From positions 26,460 to 90,459 of the forward strand of contig JAFGOY010000058.1 in NCBI GenBank assembly GCA_016926255.1: a DNA stretch of 64,000 bases, in the 5' to 3' direction. This document shows, piece by piece, positions 8,424 to 17,904 of the stretch (positions within the stretch are counted from its first letter, which is position 1; every line of letters starts with the position of its first letter). Origin of the DNA: Anaerolineae bacterium. Lineage in GTDB: Bacteria > Chloroflexota > Anaerolineae > Aggregatilineales > UBA3940. A program made the position numbers and the translations under genes. Under the pieces are notes generated by a model, which saw nothing but the letters and a program-made list of their open reading frames with translations, ran no database searches and was not told the DNA's origin.

Positions 8424-9314
8424 ATGGCTCAGAAAGTTGGCTATATCGGACTTGGATTGATCGGTGCGCCGATGGCTCGCAACCTATTGAAAGCGGGGCA
8501 TGAGGTTGTCGTCCACAACCGCAGCCGGGGGATTGTTGACGAGTTGGTGAGCGAGGGGGCCATCGAAGCTTATTCACCTGCAGAAGTCGCCCGGCAGGTC
8601 GAGGTTGTCTTTACCTGCCTGCCGGACTCGCCCGATGTCGAACGGGTAGCCCTGGGGCCGGATGGCATCATCGAAGGGGCGCACGAGGGCCTGATCCATG
8701 TCGATCACAGCACGATCAAACCGGAAAGCGCCAAGCTGATCGCCGAAAAGCTTGGCGAGGCTGGCATTCGCTGCCTCGATGCACCGGTTTCTGGTGGGGA
8801 TATCGGCGCGAAGGCGGGGACACTCGCGATCATGGTCGGCGGCCCGCATGAAACGTTTGAAGCCGTTCTCCCGCTTTTCAAGGCGACGGGCAAGACGATC
8901 ACCCATATCGGGGAGAGTGGGGCAGGCCAGGCGGCCAAAGCCTGCAACCAGATCATGTGTGCCGCGCAGATGGTGGCAATGTCTGAACTGCTTGTGCTGG
9001 CCGAAAAATCAGGCGCGGACCCGGAAAAGGTAATCGAGGCGATTAAAGGTGGGGCGGCCCAGTGCTGGACGCTCGATACCAAGCCGCAGCGTATTTTTGC
9101 CGGTAATCGGGAGCCGGGGTTCAAAGCCTATATGCAGCATAAAGACCTGGGGATCGTGCTCGATACGGCCCGCACCTATGGCGCGTCCCTGCCGGTAACC
9201 GCCGTGATCACCCAACTGTTCGAAGCCATGCTGCAAAATGGCCTCGGCGACCTGGATAACAGTGCCGTTCTGGGCATTCTCGAAATGATGAGCAATACGA
9301 AAGTTGGCCCCTGA
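8424..9314 (+). CDS. NAD(P)-dependent beta-hydroxyacid dehydrogenase (GarR/3-hydroxyisobutyrate dehydrogenase family)
   Basis: A 296-residue soluble enzyme of the beta-hydroxyacid dehydrogenase family, which oxidises or reduces 3-hydroxy acids such as tartronate semialdehyde or 3-hydroxyisobutyrate. The Rossmann motif GLGLIGAPMARN is at residues 9-20; the substrate loop DAPVSGG is at 119-125; catalytic Lys172 and Asn175 lie in GAGQAAKACNQ. Length is normal for the family. A strong ribosome site (GGAGAAAGGA) precedes the ATG. The exact substrate cannot be told from sequence; the overall pattern is closest to 2-hydroxy-3-oxopropionate reductase. It appears to be a single-gene unit. Confidence 0.88.
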   Translation: MAQKVGYIGLGLIGAPMARNLLKAGHEVVVHNRSRGIVDELVSEGAIEAYSPAEVARQVEVVFTCLPDSPDVERVALGPDGIIEGAHEGLIHVDHSTIKPESAKLIAEKLGEAGIRCLDAPVSGGDIGAKAGTLAIMVGGPHETFEAVLPLFKATGKTITHIGESGAGQAAKACNQIMCAAQMVAMSELLVLAEKSGADPEKVIEAIKGGAAQCWTLDTKPQRIFAGNREPGFKAYMQHKDLGIVLDTARTYGASLPVTAVITQLFEAMLQNGLGDLDNSAVLGILEMMSNTKVGP

Positions 9315-9354
9315 GAAAGTGGGGCTTACGTCGCATAGAAACGCCCGCTGCGGT

Positions 9355-9360
9355 ATAATA
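9355..9360 (+). promoter_or_regulatory. Possible -10 box (TATAAT)
   Basis: A perfect TATAAT lies nine bases before the ATG of the membrane protein at 9369. A transcript starting from it would have almost no leader, and no convincing -35 is visible, so its use is uncertain. Confidence 0.25.
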
Positions 9361-9368
9361 AAGGGGTC

Positions 9369-10376
9369 ATGGAAAGCGAAAAAGCGAACACGCCGACGCC
9401 TCCGGTCGGCGTTATTGAATCACTTACCAGGGGATTTGAAACAGTAGCGGGCAGCCTCGTGCTGATTTTGCTTCCGCTGCTGCTCGATCTCTTTTTATGG
9501 GTCGGGCCAAGGCTGGATTTCAGACCTGCTTTCGCGTCCTATTATTATGATCTATGGGAACCGATGGTCGCTTCCATGGATACCGAAATGCAGAGCGGCC
9601 TGAAGCAGTTCGGCGATCAGATATTGGAACTGTCGGAGACTATGCCCGACCAGTATTTACCGATCTTTGGGATGCCCTCACTGATGGCCTGGCGCGAAGC
9701 CGAGCCGCTGCCCTTTGGCTACATTCCACCTGTATGGGAAGTGCGCACCTCGGTTGATGTTTTAGGCGCGAATGTTCTATCGCTGCTGGCGGGTTTTGTG
9801 CTGTTTGGCTGCTATATCACCGTCATTGCTGAGCGGGTGAAGAGTGGCAAAACGAAATTCGGCAGGGTACTGGCCCGACTGCCGATCAACCTGATCTGGC
9901 TGGGATTGTTCTTCGTCACGGCGTTCATCATACTGTTTCTCATTTACATTCCCTTCCTTCTTGTCTCGGCCAGTTTTCTCCTCGTTTCAGAATTGTTGTC
10001 CGCAGTGATTAACTTCCTGGGATTGATCCTGATATTCTGGATCGCAGCCTATGTCGTTTTTACGATTCACGGCATCTTCCTGAACGAAAGAGGACTGTTC
10101 AGGTCTCTATGGGACAGCATCCGAGTTGTGCAGTGGAACATGCCGCAGACGATTACGTTGTTCTTGCTGGTCGCCATCCTCAGTACGGCGCTTTCTCGTA
10201 TCTGGCTGCTGGCCCCGGTCGGCTCGTGGACGGCTCTTCTGGCAATTGGGGGGAATGCTTTCGTCCAAACCGGACTGATCGCCGCCACGTTTTTCTACTA
10301 TAAAGATCGCTACAGATACTGGCAGGAAAGCCGTGCCGAAATGCTGGCGAGACTTGAACAGCATAGGATTCAATAA
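9369..10376 (+). CDS. Polytopic membrane protein of unknown function
   Basis: A 335-residue protein with about six hydrophobic helices: one near residues 28-48, an external loop of about 80 residues, then helices near 130-150, 170-200, 205-230, 245-275 and 280-305, with a basic cytoplasmic tail. I recognise no catalytic motif. An Ala-rich, weakly amphipathic loop lies between the helices, as in other uncharacterised glycerophosphoryl-like membrane domains. It lies 41 bases before gyrB on the same strand and may share its transcript, but a functional link is not implied. Confidence 0.6.
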   Translation: MESEKANTPTPPVGVIESLTRGFETVAGSLVLILLPLLLDLFLWVGPRLDFRPAFASYYYDLWEPMVASMDTEMQSGLKQFGDQILELSETMPDQYLPIFGMPSLMAWREAEPLPFGYIPPVWEVRTSVDVLGANVLSLLAGFVLFGCYITVIAERVKSGKTKFGRVLARLPINLIWLGLFFVTAFIILFLIYIPFLLVSASFLLVSELLSAVINFLGLILIFWIAAYVVFTIHGIFLNERGLFRSLWDSIRVVQWNMPQTITLFLLVAILSTALSRIWLLAPVGSWTALLAIGGNAFVQTGLIAATFFYYKDRYRYWQESRAEMLARLEQHRIQ

Positions 10377-10417
10377 AGTACGATTTGACTTTTATCTGGA
10401 TTAGATAAGGAAACACT

Positions 10418-12361
10418 ATGGCCCGTAATGCGCAGCCAAACGACGTCAAATATGATGAGACCACAATCGAGCACCTCAGTGGTCTTGAAGCCGTTCGCCG
10501 TCGGCCTGGTATGTACGTTGGCGGCACGGATATCAAGGCGCTGCATCACCTAGTCTACGAGGTCGTCGACAACTCAATTGACGAGGTGTTGGCCGGTTAC
10601 TGCGACACGATCTGGATTTTGCTTCGCAAAGATGGCGGTGTTGAGGTATGGGATAATGGGCGAGGTATTCCGGTTGGCATCCATCCCACCGAAGGCGTCT
10701 CGACTTTGCAGCTTGTCATGACGGAACTGCACGCTGGTGGTAAGTTTGGAGACAGTGCCTACAAAGTGTCTGGCGGTCTTCACGGTGTCGGTGTGACGGC
10801 TGTCAATGCGCTTTCATACGGCTGCGAGGTCAGCGTCAAGTCCGGGGACGGGTATCTGTACCGCCAGCGCTACAAAAGAGGGCAGCCTGTAACCGAAGTG
10901 GAACGAGTCGAGGAAGTAACCGATGGATCGACCGGAACGACCACCATCTTCTGGCCCGACCGCGATATTTTCCCCGATACCGAGTTTCGTTTTGAGACGC
11001 TGATGCAGCGTTTTCGCGAGATGGCGTTCGTCACGCGCGGCGTGACCATTCACCTGACCGATGAACGTGCCGAGCCTTTCCCCAAGGAAATCTCCTTTTA
11101 CTTTGAGGGTGGGATCGGCTCCTTTGTGCGCTACCTGAACCGCCACCGTAAGCCCATTCATGACGTCGTTTTCGCCGACCAATCCTTCGAAGTGGAAGGC
11201 ATTGGTGAGATAGAAGTCGAAGTTGCCGTCCAATATGCTGATTACTACGCCGATTCGGTTCTTGCCTTCGCCAATACGATCAATACACCTGATGGTGGCA
11301 CCCACCTCGAAGGTCTCCGGGCCGCACTGACCCGTGCGATCAACTTCTATGGCCGCAAGGCAGGCGCATTAAAAGAAAACGATACCAACTTTTCCGGCGA
11401 CGATACCCGGGAAGGATTGACGGCCATCGTCAGCATCAAACATCCCGATCCACAGTTCGAGAGCCAGACCAAAGTCAAATTGATGAACTCTGAAGTCAAG
11501 GGGCTGGTTCAGTCGCTGGTCAATGATGCTTTTGGTGAGTTCCTCCAGACTGACTCGCGCGGGGCCAGGGCGATTTATGACAAGTGCCTGACTTCGGCCA
11601 GGGCGCGCATCGCCTCCAAACGTGCGCGTGACCTGATCCGCAGCAGCCCGCTTCAAAGCACCACTCTGCCCGGTAAGCTGGCCGACTGCTCGTCGAAGGA
11701 TGCGGCAAGTTCTGAGCTGTATATCGTCGAGGGTGACAGCGCGGGCGGCAGCGCCAAGCAGGGCCGTGATCGTCACTTCCAGGCGATCCTGCCGCTGCGC
11801 GGGAAGATTCTCAACACCGAGCGCGCTCGCCTTGACCGCGTACTGGATAACAAAGAAATCCAGGCGCTAATCTCGGCGCTGGGCGTCGGCATTGGCGAGG
11901 AATTTGATCTCAGCAAGCTGCGCTACGGGCGGGTGATCATCATGACCGACGCCGACGTGGACGGTGCGCATATCCGCACCCTGCTGCTGACATTCTTTTT
12001 CCGCTATATGCCGGAGTTGATCGAAGAGGGGCATCTATATATCGCCCAGCCGCCGCTTTACCTGATCAAGAGCGGGAAAAAACGCGAATATGCGTATACC
12101 GAAAACGAAAAGGATAAATTGTTCAGGCAGTTTGGTGACCGGAAGATCGATCTCCAGCGGTACAAGGGTCTTGGTGAGATGAACCCTGATCAGCTCTGGG
12201 AAACGACCATGGACCCGGAGAACCGGATTCTGCTCCTGGTCTCGATTGAAGATGCCGCCGCCGCCGACCGCACCTTCGATATGCTGATGGGCAGCAGCGT
12301 GCCGCCGCGCCGGAAATATATTATCACCCATGCCAAGAGCGTGAGGAACCTCGATATTTAG
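10418..12361 (+). CDS. gyrB: DNA gyrase subunit B
   Basis: The ATPase subunit of DNA gyrase (647 residues), which with GyrA introduces negative supercoils. The N-terminal GHKL ATPase domain shows the [15 protein letters not shown] start, the WDNGRGIP nucleotide-site motif and the GGLHGVG lid glycines. The transducer domain follows, then the TOPRIM domain with [16 protein letters not shown] and metal-binding DADVDGAH, and the C-terminal tail with YKGLGEMNP. Length and motif order are typical of GyrB rather than ParE. An AAGGAA ribosome site precedes the ATG. gyrA is not in the window, and a terminator follows, so gyrB is apparently transcribed without it. Confidence 0.97.
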   Translation: MARNAQPNDVKYDETTIEHLSGLEAVRRRPGMYVGGTDIKALHHLVYEVVDNSIDEVLAGYCDTIWILLRKDGGVEVWDNGRGIPVGIHPTEGVSTLQLVMTELHAGGKFGDSAYKVSGGLHGVGVTAVNALSYGCEVSVKSGDGYLYRQRYKRGQPVTEVERVEEVTDGSTGTTTIFWPDRDIFPDTEFRFETLMQRFREMAFVTRGVTIHLTDERAEPFPKEISFYFEGGIGSFVRYLNRHRKPIHDVVFADQSFEVEGIGEIEVEVAVQYADYYADSVLAFANTINTPDGGTHLEGLRAALTRAINFYGRKAGALKENDTNFSGDDTREGLTAIVSIKHPDPQFESQTKVKLMNSEVKGLVQSLVNDAFGEFLQTDSRGARAIYDKCLTSARARIASKRARDLIRSSPLQSTTLPGKLADCSSKDAASSELYIVEGDSAGGSAKQGRDRHFQAILPLRGKILNTERARLDRVLDNKEIQALISALGVGIGEEFDLSKLRYGRVIIMTDADVDGAHIRTLLLTFFFRYMPELIEEGHLYIAQPPLYLIKSGKKREYAYTENEKDKLFRQFGDRKIDLQRYKGLGEMNPDQLWETTMDPENRILLLVSIEDAAAADRTFDMLMGSSVPPRRKYIITHAKSVRNLDI

Positions 12362-12385
12362 AGTACCATGTGAGAATGAAACACA

Positions 12386-12420
12386 AAGAGCAGCCGCCGG
12401 GCTGCTCTCTTCTTTCCTCT
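12386..12420 (+). terminator. Rho-independent terminator after gyrB
   Basis: A perfect 8-bp stem (GAGCAGCC / GGCTGCTC) with a four-base loop is followed by a pyrimidine-rich tract (TCTTCTTTCC), 25 bases after the gyrB stop. Confidence 0.8.
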
Positions 12421-12439
12421 ATCCAAACGCCTCTGTATT

Positions 12440-12448
12440 TGTTATCAT
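12440..12448 (+). promoter_or_regulatory. Extended -10 promoter element of the wbp-like operon
   Basis: TG-T-TATCAT lies about 52 bases before the first gene of the diacetamido-sugar operon and just downstream of the gyrB terminator. No clear -35 is seen. Confidence 0.4.
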
Positions 12449-12499
12449 GGCGGCGTATCAGGGAACATTAAATATCGTTCAAGAAAGGGTTCCTGATTG

Positions 12500-13120
12500 A
12501 TGTCTATCCGCATCCACCCCACCGCTGAAGTGTCGGAGCAGGCCAATATTGGCGAAGGTACTTCCATCTGGCACCAGTCTCAGGTCCGAGAGAATGCCAC
12601 GCTGGGAAAAAATTGTGTGATCAGCAAAGGCGTCTATATCGACTTCAATGTTCAGATCGGCGATAATGTCAAAGTGCAAAACTACGTCTCTGTCTATCAC
12701 GGTGTTACACTTGAAGATGGTGTTTTTGTCGGCCCGCACGCCTGCTTTACCAACGATCTCCGCCCACGTGCGATCAATGCCGATGGCTCGCTGAAATCCG
12801 CCGATGACTGGGTATTGTCGAAAACCCTGATCCGCACCGGGGCGGCTATCGGCGCGAACTCGACCATTGTCTGCGGTGTGACCGTTGGTCGCTGGGCAAT
12901 GATCGGTTCAGGCAGTGTCGTCACCCACGACGTCCCGGACTACGGACTGGTTTACGGTAATCCGGCCAAACTGCATGGGTTTGTCACGCCGGGCGGCGAA
13001 CGGGCCACCGAAGTCGTTGACCTGAGCCCGGACGAAGCGGGTAATATCAAACTAGCCGGGCCGGAAAGCAAAGAAGAAATTCTGGTTCCCTTATCGCTTT
13101 ACCAGCAGATCTCAAAATAA
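12500..13120 (+). CDS. wbpD: UDP-3-amino-sugar N-acetyltransferase, WbpD/WlbB-like
   Basis: A 206-residue left-handed beta-helix acyltransferase. Hexapeptide repeats run from about residue 15 to 150 ([LIV]Gxxxx pattern), interrupted by a loop around ACFTNDLRPRA, with the typical end PDYGLVYGNPAKLHGFV. The WbpD/WlbB group acetylates the 3-amino group of UDP-GlcNAc(3NH2)A using acetyl-CoA. The ATG at 12500 was preferred over the overlapping TTG at 12497. It is the first of four tightly linked genes that match WbpD, E, B and A, which strongly supports this assignment. The C-terminal 45 residues (ERATEVVDLSPDE onward) extend past the helix. Confidence 0.8.
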   Translation: MSIRIHPTAEVSEQANIGEGTSIWHQSQVRENATLGKNCVISKGVYIDFNVQIGDNVKVQNYVSVYHGVTLEDGVFVGPHACFTNDLRPRAINADGSLKSADDWVLSKTLIRTGAAIGANSTIVCGVTVGRWAMIGSGSVVTHDVPDYGLVYGNPAKLHGFVTPGGERATEVVDLSPDEAGNIKLAGPESKEEILVPLSLYQQISK

Positions 13121-13131
13121 AAGGTTAACTT

Positions 13132-14217
13132 ATGATCTACATCTCCAAGCCCTATATTGGTGAAGAAGAAAAACAGGCTGTGCTCGAAGTTCTCGAATCG
13201 GGGATGCTCGCCCAGGGCAAGCGCACAGCTGAATTCGAAGAGAAGTTCGCCGCTGTCTGCCAGACCAAGCACGCGATTGCCACCTCGTCAGGCACAACGG
13301 CTCTCCAGATAGCATTGATGGCCCACGACATCGGCCCTGGAGATGAAGTCATCACCACTCCGTTTACTTTCATTGCAACAGTGAATTGCATCCTTTTTGT
13401 CGGTGCAAAGCCGGTCCTCGTCGATATTGAAGAAGAGACCTACAACATCGACCCGGCCCAAATCGAAGCGGCAGTCACGCCCAGGACTAAAGCCATTCTC
13501 CCGGTGCATCTCTATGGCTATATCTGTGATATGGACGCCATCATGGATATTGCGAAGAGGCACAACCTGCTCATCATCGAGGACGCGGCTCAGGCGGTTG
13601 GCGCTGAATACAATGGAAAGCGTGCGGGGAGCTTTGGCACCGGCTGCTTCAGCCTGTATGCGACCAAGAACGTGATGAGCGGTGAAGGGGGGATGATCAC
13701 CACCTCGGATGATGATTTCGCCCACTGTTGCCAGATGATCCGCAATCATGGGATGGAACGCCGTTATCATCACGATATGCTGGGCTACAACTTCCGCACC
13801 AGCGACATCCATTCGGCGATTGGCTCTGTGCAGATGGATCGCCTGGAGGCGTTCACCGAGAAGCGCATCGCCAATGCTGCTTACCTTAATGAGCATATCA
13901 CGGGTGTGATCACCCCGGCGGTGCGTGAAGGATATAAGCACGTCTGGCACCAGTACACCGTCCGTGTCCGCGATGCCGCCTCGGACGGCTCGACTCGTGA
14001 CGCGGCCATCGAAAAACTGCGTGAGAACGGTGTCGCCCCCGGCATTTTCTATCCAATCCCGGCCCATAAACATGCCTATCTGCGTGATTACGGCGTCGAG
14101 GAGGTCAGCCTGCCGGTTGCCGAAAAATTGGCTGCTGAAGTGATGTCACTGCCGATCCACCCCCAACTGACCCAGGAAGAACTGGCGAAGATCGTTGAGG
14201 AGGTGAACAAGCTATGA
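13132..14217 (+). CDS. wbpE: PLP-dependent sugar aminotransferase, WbpE-like (DegT/DnrJ/EryC1)
   Basis: A 361-residue fold-type I aminotransferase that would place the 3-amino group on a UDP-3-keto sugar using glutamate. It has the SSGTTAL phosphate-binding segment (about residues 52-58), Asp151 of EDAAQA that contacts the PLP ring nitrogen, and Lys179 (YATKNV) as the Schiff-base lysine, followed by the glycine-rich GEGG. Length and motif spacing match the DegT family. It begins 11 bases after the wbpD-like gene and overlaps the next gene by four bases (ATGA), so translation is coupled. Confidence 0.88.
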   Translation: MIYISKPYIGEEEKQAVLEVLESGMLAQGKRTAEFEEKFAAVCQTKHAIATSSGTTALQIALMAHDIGPGDEVITTPFTFIATVNCILFVGAKPVLVDIEEETYNIDPAQIEAAVTPRTKAILPVHLYGYICDMDAIMDIAKRHNLLIIEDAAQAVGAEYNGKRAGSFGTGCFSLYATKNVMSGEGGMITTSDDDFAHCCQMIRNHGMERRYHHDMLGYNFRTSDIHSAIGSVQMDRLEAFTEKRIANAAYLNEHITGVITPAVREGYKHVWHQYTVRVRDAASDGSTRDAAIEKLRENGVAPGIFYPIPAHKHAYLRDYGVEEVSLPVAEKLAAEVMSLPIHPQLTQEELAKIVEEVNKL

Positions 14218-15218
14218 GATCGAAAGCCGCAGTTATCGGCGTCGGGGCGATGGGCCATCACCATGCTCGCGTATACGCCGAAATCCCGGATGTTGAACTG
14301 GTTGGTGTGGCCGACATGAACGAAGAAGCCGCCCGGTCGATCGGTGATCGGTTTGGCAGCACCGCTTATACCGACTATCACCAACTGCTGGACGAACAAA
14401 AGCCGGATGCGGTCACCATTGCCGTTCCAACCGTCGAGCATCTGAAGGTGGCTCTTGACGTTATCGAGCGGGGCATCCACCTGTTGATCGAAAAGCCGAT
14501 TGCCCACTCGGTCGAAGATGGACAGAAAATCATTGATGCCGCAAAAAGCGCCGGAGTGAAGCTGATGATCGGCCACATCGAGCGATTCAACCCGGCGGTG
14601 GCAGCCCTGAAAGAACATATCAACCAGGGTGAATTGGGGCGTGTTTTCGAGATGGACGCTCGCAGGCAGGGGCCGTTTCCGGCCCGCGTGCGTGACGTGG
14701 GCGTGGTGATCGACCTAGCTGTCCACGATGTCGACGTGATGCGTTATGTGTGTGATGCCGATGTCACCCGCGTTTACGCAGAAACAGAGCGCCGGATTCA
14801 CAGTCAACACGAGGATTTGTTGAGCGGTTTGCTTCGTTTCGATAATGACTCGGTCGGAACGCTGACAATCAACTGGTTGACCCCGACCAAGGTGCGTGAA
14901 TTGTACGTTACCGGCGAGCTGGGTATGTTCCGCGTGGATTATCTCACACAGGACCTCTATTTTTTCGAGAATGCCACTGCCCAGGGTGCTCAATGGGAGA
15001 CACTCCGCATACTGCGCGGTGTCAGCGAAGGCCGGATGATCCGGCATGTTGTCGCCAAGCGCGAGCCGCTCCGTGCCGAGTTGGAAGCGTTCTTGGCGTC
15101 TGTTCGGGATGAAGCCCTCGTTCCCGTCAGCGGCGAAGATGGCCTGAAGGCGCTGCAAATCGCCCAAGCAATTGTCCACTCCGGGCAAACTAACCAGGCT
15201 GTCACATTCAACGGCTGA
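14214..15218 (+). CDS. wbpB: UDP-sugar 3-dehydrogenase, WbpB/GnnA-like (Gfo/Idh/MocA family)
   Basis: A 334-residue NAD-dependent oxidoreductase expected to oxidise C3 of the UDP-sugar and supply the keto substrate of the aminotransferase. The Rossmann signature GVGAMGHHHA starts at residue 9; EKP (93-95) is the family nucleotide/substrate motif; the VIDLAVHDVD segment carries the catalytic Asp-His region near 167-171. It overlaps the aminotransferase stop by four bases and ends two bases before the wbpA-like gene. By sequence it resembles archaeal and GnnA-type UDP-GlcNAc 3-dehydrogenases as much as WbpB; the WbpB role follows from the presence of a C6-dehydrogenase in the operon. Confidence 0.82.
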   Translation: MRSKAAVIGVGAMGHHHARVYAEIPDVELVGVADMNEEAARSIGDRFGSTAYTDYHQLLDEQKPDAVTIAVPTVEHLKVALDVIERGIHLLIEKPIAHSVEDGQKIIDAAKSAGVKLMIGHIERFNPAVAALKEHINQGELGRVFEMDARRQGPFPARVRDVGVVIDLAVHDVDVMRYVCDADVTRVYAETERRIHSQHEDLLSGLLRFDNDSVGTLTINWLTPTKVRELYVTGELGMFRVDYLTQDLYFFENATAQGAQWETLRILRGVSEGRMIRHVVAKREPLRAELEAFLASVRDEALVPVSGEDGLKALQIAQAIVHSGQTNQAVTFNG

Positions 15219-15220
15219 AT

Positions 15221-16549
15221 ATGACTATTCGGACACTCCACCAGAAGATCGAGGATAAGACGGCCAGAATAGGCGTCATCGGGCTTGGCTATGTCGGGCT
15301 GCCCGCCGCCTGTATGTTCGCCGATGCCGGGTTCGCCGTGACCGGCGTTGACGTCAAGCCGGATCGCGTCGATCTGATCAATCAGGGCCAATCACCGATT
15401 GAAGGTGATGAACCTGGGTTGGCCGAACTACTTACTAAAGTCGTCGAGATGGGGAAATTCCGAGCGACTGCCGATTATGATGCGCTGCGTGAGGCTGATA
15501 TCGTCCTGATCGTGGTTGAAACCCCGGTCGACGACACCGACCATAAGCCGCGCTATGCGGCACTGCAGTCGGCCTGTCGGAGTCTGGGGGCGGTCCTCAA
15601 AGATGATGCGCTGGTGATCTGCGAATCGACCGTCGCACCAGGTACGGTCGACGGGTTGATCGGCCCTACGCTCGAAGAAGTTTCCGGAAAGAAGGCCAAC
15701 ACCGATTTTTACCTCGGTGCCTGTCCGGAGCGGGTGATGCCGGGCAAGCTGCTCGCCAACCTTCGGGGAGTCAGCCGGGTTTGCGGGGGAAGCACCTCGG
15801 AGACGGCTCGTGCGATGGTTTCGCTGTACAGCCATATCGTCGAGGCCGACCTGGACGCGGCGGATGTCATCACGGCGGAACTGGTCAAGACGACCGAAAA
15901 CGCCTACCGGGATGTGCAGATTGGCTTTGCCAATGAAGTCGCCATGATTTGTGAGGCCAACGGTGCGAACGTCTGGCACGTCAGGGAGTTGGTGAACAAG
16001 TCGCCTTTCCGGAATATGCACCTGCCCGGTGCCGGAGTGGGTGGTCACTGCATTCCCAAAGACCCCTGGTTGCTGGCTTTTGCGGCCCCCGACGATGTTG
16101 ATCTGCGGATCATCCCCTCGGCACGTGCGGTCAACGATGGAATGCCGCTCCATATTCTCAAACTGGCGGAAAAGGCGCTTGCCAGCCATGATCACAGTTT
16201 AGTCGATGCGCGCCTCGCTGTGCTGGGCTATGCCTATCTCGAGGAAAGTGACGATACCCGCAACAGCCCCTCCGCAATCCTGGTCGAACAACTGGAGAAA
16301 CTGGGCATTGACCACATGATCCACGATCCCTGGGTCGATGCATACAAAGGTGATTTGTTCGAGCGAATCGGTGGGTGCGATGCGGCGATTATTATGGTCA
16401 AACATGCCGCCTATCGTGATATGGACCTCGAATCTTTAAAGGACTCACTTCGAACGCCAATTCTTATCGATGGGCGGGGCCTGCTCGACCCAGAGCAGGT
16501 TCAGGCGGCGGGCCTGACCTACTATGGAATCGGGCGTGGGGATATTTAA
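15221..16549 (+). CDS. wbpA: UDP-N-acetyl-hexosamine 6-dehydrogenase, WbpA/WecC-like
   Basis: A 442-residue UDP-sugar dehydrogenase that oxidises C6 of UDP-GlcNAc (or UDP-ManNAc) to the uronic acid in two NAD-dependent steps. The Rossmann motif GLGYVGLP is at residues 21-28; the CPERVMPG segment near 168-175 and the catalytic Cys277 in GAGVGGHCIPKDPW are intact; the C-terminal UDP-binding domain is complete. WbpA would catalyse the first step of the UDP-GlcNAc(3NAc)A route, so although it is last in the operon, the four genes form a closed pathway. No terminator is visible after it. Confidence 0.88.
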   Translation: MTIRTLHQKIEDKTARIGVIGLGYVGLPAACMFADAGFAVTGVDVKPDRVDLINQGQSPIEGDEPGLAELLTKVVEMGKFRATADYDALREADIVLIVVETPVDDTDHKPRYAALQSACRSLGAVLKDDALVICESTVAPGTVDGLIGPTLEEVSGKKANTDFYLGACPERVMPGKLLANLRGVSRVCGGSTSETARAMVSLYSHIVEADLDAADVITAELVKTTENAYRDVQIGFANEVAMICEANGANVWHVRELVNKSPFRNMHLPGAGVGGHCIPKDPWLLAFAAPDDVDLRIIPSARAVNDGMPLHILKLAEKALASHDHSLVDARLAVLGYAYLEESDDTRNSPSAILVEQLEKLGIDHMIHDPWVDAYKGDLFERIGGCDAAIIMVKHAAYRDMDLESLKDSLRTPILIDGRGLLDPEQVQAAGLTYYGIGRGDI

Positions 16550-16615
16550 TGTTGGGTAAAATACTGATGCCTGATGAATGGCAGGTCGATAAGTCGATAT
16601 TGGGCCTATCGCCTT

Positions 16616-17851
16616 CTATGGCATAAACTTGTTGTCCCCCGTGCGGTTGATGTAGCGCCTTTCAAGGTTCGCATTAACGTTCGTTACTTGCCCGCTCAAC
16701 AGGCTGCCGATGGTATAGAAAATGCGTACCAGGTCCGGGCGTAAATCCTGCCAATCCAGGTCATGATGAGTTACCTCGTACTGCCTGAGATGACGTACTT
16801 CCTCAATCCCAAATTCCTTTAACATTTGCAGTTTGGCTAAAGTGGACTGCGGGAAGCGGAAATTATAGCGGACATTAGCCGGATAATCCCGGTTGCGTTC
16901 AACCGGGCGGCCCATTATCAAGTTGCGGATCATACCGGGGAAGTTCATACCGACTTTAATTGACAGGTCAAGCGTCCCCCACAGCTTGGGGTTGATCTCG
17001 ATCAGCTTGTACCGTCCATCACGGGGATCGTACTTGAATTCGATCTGAGCCGGGCCGTGCCATTCAAGTTCGGTAAGCAACCGCCTCGCGAGTTCGGCCA
17101 GCCGGGGATCATCTGTTGTGACATTCACCGCTCCTACGCCGCCATAGATCGGGTACATCACCTGCCGTACCTGAGTCAGCAGATTGACGACCTCACCGTG
17201 ATCGGTTAGCGAACACACATCGTGGATGAACCCGGGAATGAATTCCTGGATCAGTGGAGCGTCATAGTCCCGGGCACCCGTTGTGGCGGTGAAGGAAGTA
17301 ATCTCCTCATATTTTGCTAGCAGTTCATCCCTTGAGTTCGCATACCGCAGCCCTTTATCGACCAGTGCTCCGCTTCTGGCCTTGACCACTACCGGGTAGG
17401 TGACCTCTTTGGCAATCGCGTCCAGGTCATTGTCGGTGTAATCAGTATATACTCGCGGTGCATCGATTCCGATCTTCTCGCAGAAGCGAGTGGTTTGCAG
17501 CTTATCGTGCGCAATGTTGAAGATGTGTTCTTCCGGCAGCATGAAGGGAATATGCTCGCCAATTTCCTCCGCGTGCTTCACAACGGCGTAGCAGGAATCG
17601 TTTCCGAAGGGAAGCAGTAAATCGTAGTCGTTTTCCCGGCATAGATCAATGACGTCCTGTGCGAACTGGGTATCGTCGTCTGCTGCCGATGTGATCTGGT
17701 AGAACCGATTGACATGTTTACTCAGGAAGAAGTGACGCCAGACAAAATTGAGATGCCAGGCCAGGTCACAGGTATCACCTTCCTGACTCAGTGCTTTGAT
17801 TCCGGCCCCGGCTGACACGCCGGGCAGATTCGGGACTAGGATTCGGGCCAT
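16616..17851 (-). CDS. ATP-grasp ligase-like protein
   Basis: A 411-residue soluble protein with an ATP-grasp core. The adenine-binding strand is VVVKARSG (about residues 140-147), the hinge is LIQEFIPG, and the metal-binding end is AQIEFKYD ... LIEINPKLWG with paired Glu and Asn. The N-terminal part, with NDSCYAVVKHAEEIG, resembles the pre-ATP-grasp Rossmann-like domain of carbamoyl-phosphate-synthase-type proteins. Members join a carboxylate to an amine or thiol using ATP; the substrate here is unknown. It converges on the wbp-like operon and lies 53 bases downstream of the ABC transporter ATPase on the same strand, so it may be co-transcribed with that operon. Confidence 0.75.
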   Translation of the reverse strand: MARILVPNLPGVSAGAGIKALSQEGDTCDLAWHLNFVWRHFFLSKHVNRFYQITSAADDDTQFAQDVIDLCRENDYDLLLPFGNDSCYAVVKHAEEIGEHIPFMLPEEHIFNIAHDKLQTTRFCEKIGIDAPRVYTDYTDNDLDAIAKEVTYPVVVKARSGALVDKGLRYANSRDELLAKYEEITSFTATTGARDYDAPLIQEFIPGFIHDVCSLTDHGEVVNLLTQVRQVMYPIYGGVGAVNVTTDDPRLAELARRLLTELEWHGPAQIEFKYDPRDGRYKLIEINPKLWGTLDLSIKVGMNFPGMIRNLIMGRPVERNRDYPANVRYNFRFPQSTLAKLQMLKEFGIEEVRHLRQYEVTHHDLDWQDLRPDLVRIFYTIGSLLSGQVTNVNANLERRYINRTGDNKFMP

Positions 17852-17904
17852 GAGTTCTCCAGATGACAGTTATGAGTAATTCTGGTTGGCAATGCATTCC
17901 GGGG